Origin: DATEEW01 sp035273665 | GTDB taxonomy: Bacteria > Pseudomonadota > Gammaproteobacteria > Burkholderiales > SG8-39 | Direction: 5' to 3' | DNA: 7,174 nucleotides | Assembly: GCA_035273665.1 (NCBI GenBank) | Contig: DATEOW010000039.1 | Coordinates: forward strand, 1-7,174 | In this document: positions 1-5,218 of the stretch, piece after piece | Layout of the letters: the number at the start of each line of letters is the position of its first letter | Position numbering within the stretch: the first letter of the stretch is position 1 | Position numbers and translations under genes: made by a program | The notes under the pieces: generated by a model | Database searches by the model: none | What the model was told of the DNA's origin: nothing | What the model saw: the letters and a program-made list of their open reading frames with translations, nothing else

Positions 1-1128
1 GAGGTAATAGCAATCCGGAGCGTCGACATATTCTGTAATGAAGTAGGAAACATGCTTGAGTAAACCGCGTCTCGTCTCCAGCAATGCTACGGGTTGAGGC
101 GTCGCGAATCCGCACAGTTGAAGAACATGGGCGTTGTGCCAAGACACCGCGGCTCTCGTGCGTTGGATTGAACGCTTGAGCGCATGCCAAGGACTTTTAA
201 TGTTGTAGCGTTTCACTAGAAGTTGTCGGCCATCCAATCGGATCGTCGCCACAGTACTGGTTCGACCGTCCTTGAGAATGCGCGCTTCTCGAAGCATCTC
301 ATGCGGGTTCTCAAGAAACGCTCGGAGCGCGGCAGAATCGTAACGGCGATCGATTACCCAAAAACGGTTTGCGTTTAAATCGGTTTCAAACGCGGTGCAG
401 GATCTAAAAAGCTTCGCCAAGTGATCGCGAGATCGTCTTTCCCGCCGCCGTTGGACTGCGCGGTGCAGGCGGATCACATCTTCTTGTGAAAATTCATTGC
501 CGAGTTGCGCGATATATTCTTTGTACGAATCTTCAATTAACGCATCGAATTTTGAATCCACCTGTGCAAACAACAAAGCAAGATTATCGAGTGCCTTGGA
601 AAAGCGGACGGCGCTCCTATTGACGATTTTTATGGACGCACCATCCAAGGTATAAGTCCGGCCGCCGCCGATGAGGAAATTACGCAGATGCAAATCTTCC
701 TGTACCAACCCGGACGCATGCAAACTGGCCACTGTGCGCACCAGTTCGTTCATGACCGTTTTTTGTTCTACCAAGCTGCTGGCAACCTGCCATCGATGCA
801 ATGCAGTTTCTGTATCGCGCAGGTATTCAAAAACGAGGGAGAGAATCGAGTTGCTATGGGCTTGTGCCAGCAAGCGCGCGGTGGCCACGCCTCGATCGGC
901 CATGGCTTTCATTCCTGCCGCTTCTCGTGCGGCATGAACATGCGCCCGCTTCGGATCGATATAAATTTTCGCGACGATCTGCCGGCCATCCCATTCCCCT
1001 GCCACAACAATGCGTTTGCCGGGTAGATGGCGCAGGAGCGTCTGCGCATAAAGCGGCTTCCCTCCAACCTCAAGCGTGAAAGGCACAACGGGATTGCGAG
1101 GGTCAAGCGGCGGTGCGGCGGCTGTCAT
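1..1128 (-). CDS. Tandem LPS-kinase-like protein (Kdo kinase/WaaP/InaA-type), partial, 3' end outside window
   Basis: Reading the minus strand from ATG at 1128 gives 376 codons without a stop, open at the window edge. The first kinase-like fold spans about residues 15-240: probable ATP-site lysine in IVAKIY (K54), helix-C glutamate in AAREAAGMKAM, catalytic loop LVQEDLHLRNFL (D145, N150), and a DFG-like LDG (D162). A second fold starts near 283 with KDGRTSTV, LVKRYN (K306), then RAAVSWHNAHVLQLCGFATP and FITEYVDA, typical of the LPS core kinase superfamily; its catalytic loop lies beyond the edge. The family phosphorylates Kdo or heptose of the LPS inner core on the cytoplasmic side; that substrate is inferred here from family and context. 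The start overlaps the upstream acyltransferase stop as ATGA, and no Shine-Dalgarno is visible, suggesting translational coupling. It could instead be a protein-kinase-like enzyme of unknown substrate. Family confidence is good, substrate confidence low. Confidence 0.8.
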   Translation of the reverse strand, partial: MTAAAPPLDPRNPVVPFTLEVGGKPLYAQTLLRHLPGKRIVVAGEWDGRQIVAKIYIDPKRAHVHAAREAAGMKAMADRGVATARLLAQAHSNSILSLVFEYLRDTETALHRWQVASSLVEQKTVMNELVRTVASLHASGLVQEDLHLRNFLIGGGRTYTLDGASIKIVNRSAVRFSKALDNLALLFAQVDSKFDALIEDSYKEYIAQLGNEFSQEDVIRLHRAVQRRRERRSRDHLAKLFRSCTAFETDLNANRFWVIDRRYDSAALRAFLENPHEMLREARILKDGRTSTVATIRLDGRQLLVKRYNIKSPWHALKRSIQRTRAAVSWHNAHVLQLCGFATPQPVALLETRRGLLKHVSYFITEYVDAPDCYYL

Positions 1129-1997
1129 CTGTCTGTCGATCGATAAAACGAAGCTTGACCCGTAGGCCGCGTTTTGAACCGACGATGCAACCAATAGTAT
1201 TGCGCGGGGGCTTCACGCACGCGTTCTTCGATGAATGCATTCATTGTGCGCGTATCCGCGTCCACATCGTTTGTCGGGTAGTCGCTCCAAGGCGGGTACA
1301 AACGCGTGACGTAACCTTGCTTGGTCTGATAGGTGACGCAGGGCACTACGATCGCATCTGCCATTTTTGCCAGCCGGGGCAAAGCGGTGAGCGTAGAGGC
1401 CGGTACGCCAAAAAAATTCGCAAAGACCGCATTGCGTCGCCCATAGTCTTGGTCCGGCAGGTAGTAGAGCGGTTTTCCTTCACGTACGGCAGCAAGGATC
1501 GGTCGTGGCCCAAGTTTGCGCGAAATGAGTTCCATGCCGCCGAAGCGGGTACGGCCACGGGAGATGAAAGCATCCATACGCTTATTGCGTTGAGGCCCAT
1601 ACACTGCGGCGATTGGCAGTTCCATGCTAAGTCGCAGCGCCCCCATGTCGAGACCGACGAAGTGCGGCGCAAGCAGAATGACTGGGTGACCTTGAAATTG
1701 CTCAAGGTGGTGCATGCCTTCCAGGCGCACCATTTTGCGGATGGCCTCTGCGGACGACCACCACAAAACCCCGCGTTCCACCAAGCTGCGGCCCGCAGCC
1801 TTGAAGTGCTCGTGCAAAAGCTTAGTGCGTTCGGTCTCGGGCAGATGCGCGAAACACAATCTCAAATTGATGCGTACGATGCGCCGGCGGTATGCGGAAC
1901 TCCAGCAAAATAGCAAACCGAAGACTTCCCCGGCGCCACGAAGTAGCGGCCAGGGCAGCCGGCTCATACACCAGATTAGGAAAAGGCCGAATTGCAA
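1125..1997 (-). CDS. lpxL: Lipid A biosynthesis acyltransferase, LpxL/HtrB family
   Basis: 290 residues, normal length for the family. LpxL-type enzymes add a secondary acyl chain from acyl-ACP to Kdo-lipid A precursor at the cytoplasmic face of the inner membrane. Seen: a hydrophobic N-terminus (about 3-32) that would anchor it, basic YRRRIVRINLRLCF, the catalytic H-x4-D motif in APHFVGLDMG (H112, D117), RGRTRFGGMELISR, LYYLPDQDYG (about 178-186), FFGVPASTLTALPRLA, VVPC, and the C-terminal YYWLHRRFKTRP signature. The start is a TTG; an in-frame TAA lies 11 codons upstream with no other start between, so the alternative is ATG at 1967 (residue 11). Neither has a clear ribosome site. It is the first gene of the LPS unit, coupled to the kinase-like gene by an ATGA overlap. 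Family membership is firm; which acyl chain and position it serves cannot be read from sequence. Confidence 0.92.
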   Translation of the reverse strand: MQFGLFLIWCMSRLPWPLLRGAGEVFGLLFCWSSAYRRRIVRINLRLCFAHLPETERTKLLHEHFKAAGRSLVERGVLWWSSAEAIRKMVRLEGMHHLEQFQGHPVILLAPHFVGLDMGALRLSMELPIAAVYGPQRNKRMDAFISRGRTRFGGMELISRKLGPRPILAAVREGKPLYYLPDQDYGRRNAVFANFFGVPASTLTALPRLAKMADAIVVPCVTYQTKQGYVTRLYPPWSDYPTNDVDADTRTMNAFIEERVREAPAQYYWLHRRFKTRPTGQASFYRSTDR

Positions 1998-2026
1998 GAA
2001 TGGACCAGCGAGTGGATCAGGCCGGG

Positions 2027-2032
2027 ATTATA
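2027..2032 (-). promoter_or_regulatory. Candidate -10 box of the acyltransferase promoter
   Basis: A perfect TATAAT on the minus strand in the 71-nt gap between the PilZ gene stop and the acyltransferase start. A transcript beginning about 7 nt downstream would have a leader of roughly 20-25 nt before the TTG start. No good -35 is seen at 16-18 nt spacing (the hexamer there is CGGCCG; TTGCAT lies 24 nt away) and there is no TG extension. It may need an activator or be a chance match. Confidence 0.35.
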
Positions 2033-2034
2033 TG

Positions 2035-2048
2035 CGCCCCGGAGGGCG
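2035..2048 (-). other. Small GC-rich hairpin between flagellar and LPS units
   Basis: CGCCC and GGGCG form a 5-bp stem around a 4-nt loop, just upstream of the TATAAT. It lacks a following T-tract, so it is not a convincing intrinsic terminator. It could weaken read-through from the flagellar operon or be incidental. Confidence 0.25.
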
Positions 2049-2068
2049 TCGGCCGTATGCAAACGAGC

Positions 2069-2872
2069 TTAACGCAGCGCGCGCCATTCCCGTTCAAGTT
2101 TCATGACGTAGCGTTGCACAAGGGCCGCCATTTGCGGAGAGAGCGTGAGAAAGCGCAATCCGAAACGCAGACGAAGCTTGTTGCCTTCTTCATTGCGGTC
2201 GATATGCCGGACTTCCACAGCCGCCACGACTTGCCCGACCTCCGGGAGATCGAATCGGCAGTTATCGAGAACGTCGCCTGTTTTCAGATGAGCCGCACTC
2301 GCATCGCTCTCAACGCCCAAACCCCCGCAGCTGATATCGGTAATCCGCAACAGAAGCGCCGGGCCGCCCGCATCTTTTCCCGGCAGAGCCAGACTAACCG
2401 GCCGTAGAACGGGTGTTGGCACGCGAAAATTTTCTCGGCGCTGTAAACGCAGCATGAATTCGGGCAGCGCGGCGCGAATGGCCGGTCCATCATCGAGTTC
2501 TAGCGGATGCACTGGGCCAAGGCTGAATTCGAGCGTAACGTTGTGCAAGGTGGTCACCGCCAGAACTTCGGGTGCCGCCATCATCTGTTCATTTGCGACC
2601 GGATCGGAGCCTAGATCCAAGATGATCGCTTTGCCGGTGGTGTCGACGCTTAGCACGCGGCTTACGATGAAACTGGTGTTATTAAAATAGAGCGTGACTG
2701 GGCTGCGTTCTTCTTCGAGCCCGACCAACAAGCCGACAATTTCCGCGCGCGCGAAAATACGGAAGCGTGCATATTCTTCCGAAGCGAGTTGACGGGCGAT
2801 GGGGGGTGCTTCCAAGGCAGCCTCGGTCCAAATAGAGTTTTTTGCAGGCGATAGTTTAGCCGCTAGGGCCAC
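2069..2872 (-). CDS. ycgR: YcgR-type flagellar brake protein with PilZ domain
   Basis: 267 residues, close to the usual YcgR length. Residues about 33-140 match the YcgR N-terminal domain (SEEYARFRIFARAEI, then VTLYFNN and ILDLGSDPVANEQ). The PilZ domain follows, with the c-di-GMP-binding RxxxR in LQRRENFRVPTP (R146, R150) and the D/NxSxxG motif in TDISCGGLG (D179, S181, G184). Both motifs are intact, so binding is expected. In enterobacteria YcgR with c-di-GMP acts at the flagellar motor to slow or bias rotation; the same role is inferred here from its place as last gene of the flagellar operon. The start is a GTG: an in-frame TGA lies three codons upstream. The ATG at 2880 is in another frame and stops after five codons. 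No clear ribosome site is seen, and a start further inside (TTG at residue 20) is possible, since the conserved domain begins only near residue 33. Confidence 0.9.
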   Translation of the reverse strand: MALAAKLSPAKNSIWTEAALEAPPIARQLASEEYARFRIFARAEIVGLLVGLEEERSPVTLYFNNTSFIVSRVLSVDTTGKAIILDLGSDPVANEQMMAAPEVLAVTTLHNVTLEFSLGPVHPLELDDGPAIRAALPEFMLRLQRRENFRVPTPVLRPVSLALPGKDAGGPALLLRITDISCGGLGVESDASAAHLKTGDVLDNCRFDLPEVGQVVAAVEVRHIDRNEEGNKLRLRFGLRFLTLSPQMAALVQRYVMKLEREWRALR

Positions 2873-2929
2873 TTCGGCATGTCAATAAGCGTGTAAGGCC
2901 CGGTATTAGGTCGCGTTTCCGCTGTCCGC

Positions 2930-3229
2930 TCAGCCAATGTCCGCTGGTTTGGGCGCAGGCAAATCGGCTTTTTCCGTGCGATAGAGCCAAGCCAGCAATT
3001 CCGCGACGACACGATAGAGCGCTGGGGGCACATTGCGGTCCAAGTCCACTTGCATCAGTAAGCCCACTAGCTCCCGCGACTGGTGCACGTAGACCCCCGC
3101 CTCGTTGGCGCGGCGAATGATTTCATCCGCCACGAGGCCACGGCCCTTGGCAGTGACGCGAGGCGCGAGATCGCTTTCGTCGTAGGTAAGCGCAACTGCC
3201 GTCTGCATCGGTTTAAATACGTCAGACAT
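2930..3229 (-). CDS. Stand-alone FlhB C-terminal switch-domain protein (EscU/YscU/HrcU/FlhB family)
   Basis: 99 residues covering only the cytoplasmic domain of FlhB, with no membrane segments. Residues 8-84 align with FlhB_C: MQTAVALTYDESD, VTAKGRG, ADEIIRRANEAGVYVHQSREL, VPPALYRVVAELLAWLYRT. FlhB is the export gate switch whose NPTH loop self-cleaves between N and P. Here the corresponding stretch is KPMQ: the proline is kept, but N, T and H are changed to K, M and Q, so self-cleavage is not expected. The protein starts almost where cleaved FlhB_C would start. Related free-standing copies are known, such as Bacillus YlqH and Helicobacter FlhX. It overlaps the fliK stop by 8 nt, with an AAGAG just upstream of ATG as a possible ribosome site. 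Inference: it works with the export gate or with the neighbouring FliK-like protein. An upstream in-frame ATG at 3421 would lie within fliK and adds non-family sequence, so I reject it. Confidence 0.88.
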   Translation of the reverse strand: MSDVFKPMQTAVALTYDESDLAPRVTAKGRGLVADEIIRRANEAGVYVHQSRELVGLLMQVDLDRNVPPALYRVVAELLAWLYRTEKADLPAPKPADIG

Positions 3230-4232
3230 CTTCGCTCTTTTCCGCGCTGCTGATATCGAGTTGGCGCAGGGGGATTCCCGCAGCATCCAGCGCCCCGCGA
3301 AATTGGTCGCTGCCCTCGCGGAGCGCTTCGATGGCCTGCATTGAAGCGCGCAAACTGACGCGAGCGCCGTCTTCCGAAAACACGATAGAGGCCACGATCT
3401 GTCCCAACTCCGGCAGATCAATCCGCAAGGTGCTTTGCCACTGAGTCGGCGCCTTGTCCTCTTGGTCTTTGCCGTGTTGTTCGGGCGCCACCTCTAGTTC
3501 CGCCAATTGATTGGGCCATACTTCGCCCTGCCAAAGCACTCGCTGCAAGTCGAGCGTATGAAGTTGTTCGCGCACCACAGGTTGCAGCGCTTCCGGGAGC
3601 GCGAGCGCATTGCTTTTGACGGCTTCCTCCAGCGGCCTAGCCGGGACCGTCGATGCGGAACCGCTGTCCGAAACGGCATCCGCTTTTCCGGCGTTAGCAC
3701 TCCCGGTGTGCAAGACCAAGCGATTGTGCGGCTCAGCATGCAAACTAGCGAGACTGCGTGATCCGCTTGCCCATTCTTGCAAGTGTGCCTCGTAAAACAA
3801 ACCGCTCTGAGACAGCGAGGTGTTCAGTCGCTGAGCAACCTGTTCGGGGATGTCATGCGCCACGTCGAGCGCTAGAAGTGTGGGCAGCGGCGCGCCGCTT
3901 TGTTGGGCGCTATGGATCGCTTTGCCAAGTAGGCTGGCGCCGGCGCTTAGACGTGTAAATGCCGAAGCGTCCGGTGTCTCGGTATCGCTCGCATGCTGTT
4001 TGAACAAATTTTCCGCCGTAGCGGCGAGGCGCGTCTGTGTCGTAGCACGCGTTAGGTTCGTGCTATTGGCGCTTGGATGCGTCACGTCAGCATGGCTTTC
4101 CGTGTCTGCGCTCGCGGCCGCAGCGGGGACGGGCGTTTCCGTCAACGCTTTACCAGTCGTTTGTGGCGTGGGCGTTGTTTGAATCAGCGGTTCGAGCTTA
4201 ATGTGGCGCAGGAGCGCAGTGAGTGCGTCCAT
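3222..4232 (-). CDS. fliK: Flagellar hook-length control protein FliK family
   Basis: 336 residues. About residues 18-95 are low-complexity, rich in T, A, P and S, as in the variable ruler part of FliK. About 95-245 holds SQSGLFYEAHLQEW (141-154) and QLHTLDLQRVLWQGEVWPNQ, typical of FliK-like proteins of betaproteobacteria. About 262-330 is the Flg_hook C-terminal domain: LRIDLPELGQIVASIVF, RVSLRASMQAIEALREGSDQF, LDAAGIPLRQLDIS. FliK is secreted during hook growth and makes FlhB switch export from hook to filament proteins. The ATG overlaps the preceding stop as TGATG, with GACGAG 8 nt upstream as ribosome site. The gene sits in the filament/chaperone operon rather than beside fliJ or fliL, so it may be a second, FliK-like protein instead of the main ruler; the rest of the genome would decide. 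Confidence 0.85.
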   Translation of the reverse strand: MDALTALLRHIKLEPLIQTTPTPQTTGKALTETPVPAAAASADTESHADVTHPSANSTNLTRATTQTRLAATAENLFKQHASDTETPDASAFTRLSAGASLLGKAIHSAQQSGAPLPTLLALDVAHDIPEQVAQRLNTSLSQSGLFYEAHLQEWASGSRSLASLHAEPHNRLVLHTGSANAGKADAVSDSGSASTVPARPLEEAVKSNALALPEALQPVVREQLHTLDLQRVLWQGEVWPNQLAELEVAPEQHGKDQEDKAPTQWQSTLRIDLPELGQIVASIVFSEDGARVSLRASMQAIEALREGSDQFRGALDAAGIPLRQLDISSAEKSEDV

Positions 4233-4399
4233 CAGGCGTACTCGTCAATATGGGACTCGCCCGGCGGGGAAGGCGGCGGGCGCTTTTTGTCCGGGCGCTC
4301 GCGCGCATCCGGTTGTTGGTCTTGATCCTGTTCGCGCCGAACCACGGGGCGGACAGGATTCAGCGGGGTGACGGGCGGCGGTACACGTGGCAGTTCCAT
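4232..4399 (-). CDS. Small proline-rich protein of unknown function in flagellar operon
   Basis: I do not recognise a family. From ATG at 4399 it has 55 residues, 14 of them proline, with a charged middle (RREQDQDQQ, RERPDKKR), a PPPSPP run and an acidic tail HIDEYA. No signal peptide, membrane segment or globular core is visible, so it is probably disordered. Support for it being real: it fills the fliT-fliK gap, and its TGA overlaps the fliK ATG by one base (TGATG), a common coupling arrangement. The reading frame stays open upstream to an ATG at 4501, which would give 89 residues but overlap fliT by 73 nt; there is no GTG or TTG between. No strong ribosome site precedes 4399. It may act with FliT or FliK, or mainly serve to couple translation. 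Confidence 0.6.
   Translation of the reverse strand: MELPRVPPPVTPLNPVRPVVRREQDQDQQPDARERPDKKRPPPSPPGESHIDEYA
4241..4246 (-). promoter_or_regulatory. Probable fliK ribosome binding site
   Basis: GACGAG ends 8 nt before the fliK ATG. The same bases encode the D-E of the small protein's HIDEYA tail, so that peptide end may be partly constrained by the fliK start signal. Confidence 0.4.
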
Positions 4400-4428
4400 A
4401 AGGGTGCCGGCGTCTCGCGCCGTGAAGG

Positions 4429-4752
4429 TTATCGGTAAGCGTCGCTGACGCGGCGGTCTGCCGCAGTCGCGGTTAGAAAGCTTTCTAATTGCGCCAACCA
4501 CGGTTGCGTGAGTTTGCGGATTTCGGCGTCATGCGCCAAGACCGTACGCAAAATGTCGAAACGGCGTTTATCGCCGGTCGGGCCAAGCGGGGCATCGGCG
4601 CGGGCGGCTTTGAGGCGAGCGATGCAGCGGGCGCATTCTTTTTCCGCTTCCACCAACGCATCCCAATCGGATTGACGCGCGGCAGCCAGCATCGCTTCGC
4701 TTGCGTCGGCAACGGATTCGTAATGGTTCAGCACTTCCACCTCTGTAGTCAT
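4429..4752 (-). CDS. fliT: Flagellar export chaperone FliT
   Basis: 107 residues, normal for FliT, predicted almost wholly helical. Recognisable parts are the N-terminal helix LNHYESVADASEAMLAAAR, the second helix DWDALVEAEKECARCIARL, and the family-typical IRKLTQPWLAQLESFL (about 78-93). FliT binds the cap protein FliD in the cytoplasm, delivers it to the export ATPase complex and, in enterobacteria, also inhibits FlhDC. Only the chaperone role can be assumed here. The gene starts 2 nt after the fliS stop and has a strong GGAGG about 10 nt upstream. Placement directly after fliD and fliS supports the call despite low sequence conservation in this family. Confidence 0.85.
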   Translation of the reverse strand: MTTEVEVLNHYESVADASEAMLAAARQSDWDALVEAEKECARCIARLKAARADAPLGPTGDKRRFDILRTVLAHDAEIRKLTQPWLAQLESFLTATAADRRVSDAYR

Positions 4753-4754
4753 TG

Positions 4755-5195
4755 TTATGCGGCCTCCATGGCCGGCATGGCATACCAGGCATCGCGCAGT
4801 TCGCCGATAAGCCGGCTCACTTCTTCCAGTGCTGCGATGTCGTTGCGCAAATTTGCCGTCAGCAAACGACCGATCATGTACTCGTACAAACCATCCAGTT
4901 GCATCGCGAGGTCACCGCCGCGTTCGCGGTCGAGGCTGCCACGCAGACCTTCTTCCAAAATCCGTATCGCCTTGGACAACGCTTCACCTTTGCGTGCCGT
5001 CTCCCGCGCTGCCATCGCATGCCGCGCCAAACCGAGATTCGATTGCACACCATCGAACAGCATACCGATCAGCTTATGCGGATCGGCGCTCGCGACACCC
5101 GTTTGAACCCCGACGCGGGCATAAGCATTGGCAGAACCGAAGGAACCGAACATAGCGGCAGACTCTGGGAATGACGATAACTGTTTCATCGGCAT
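4755..5195 (-). CDS. fliS: Flagellin-specific export chaperone FliS
   Basis: 146 residues from ATG at 5195. The FliS core is clear: NAYARVGVQTGVASADPHKLIGMLFDG is the usual N-terminal half (about 23-49, described in part), followed by KGEALSKAIRILEEGLRGSLD, GGDLAMQLDGLYEYMIGRLL and the end helix EVSRLIGELRDAWYAM. FliS binds the C-terminus of flagellin in the cytoplasm, stops early polymerisation and hands it to the export gate. Starts at 5195, 5189 and 5153 are all in frame. The one at 5153 (MFGSFGSANAYARV) fits the usual FliS N-terminus best and would give 132 residues; none has a strong ribosome site. It lies 23 nt after the fliD stop and 2 nt before fliT. Confidence 0.93.
   Translation of the reverse strand: MPMKQLSSFPESAAMFGSFGSANAYARVGVQTGVASADPHKLIGMLFDGVQSNLGLARHAMAARETARKGEALSKAIRILEEGLRGSLDRERGGDLAMQLDGLYEYMIGRLLTANLRNDIAALEEVSRLIGELRDAWYAMPAMEAA
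4763..4767 (-). promoter_or_regulatory. Strong ribosome binding site of fliT
   Basis: A perfect GGAGG lies 10 nt before the fliT ATG, inside the last codons of fliS (M-E-A-A-stop). It is the clearest Shine-Dalgarno in the window and fixes the fliT start. Confidence 0.65.
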
Positions 5196-5218
5196 TTCAG
5201 TCGAAAAATTAAGCCGCG

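Noticed and set aside
671..1079. Cluster of plus-strand ORFs and a minus-strand 65-codon ORF (909-1106)
   Set aside because: All fall within the minus-strand kinase-like frame (1-1128), which shows catalytic motifs; these are other-frame shadows.
1113..1913. Plus-strand 266-codon ORF
   Set aside because: It lies antisense to the acyltransferase, whose family motifs are clear on the minus strand. Its translation has no recognisable domain.
2035..2048. Intrinsic terminator of the flagellar operon
   Set aside because: The stem is only 5 bp and is followed by ATATAAT, not a T-run; kept only as a hairpin.
3230..3421. Extension of the FlhB-like protein to ATG 3421
   Set aside because: The added 64 residues lie inside fliK in another frame and have no FlhB similarity; homology begins right after ATG 3229.
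4489..5174. Plus-strand ORFs opposite fliS and fliT
   Set aside because: They are antisense to two recognisable chaperone genes and have no domain features of their own.
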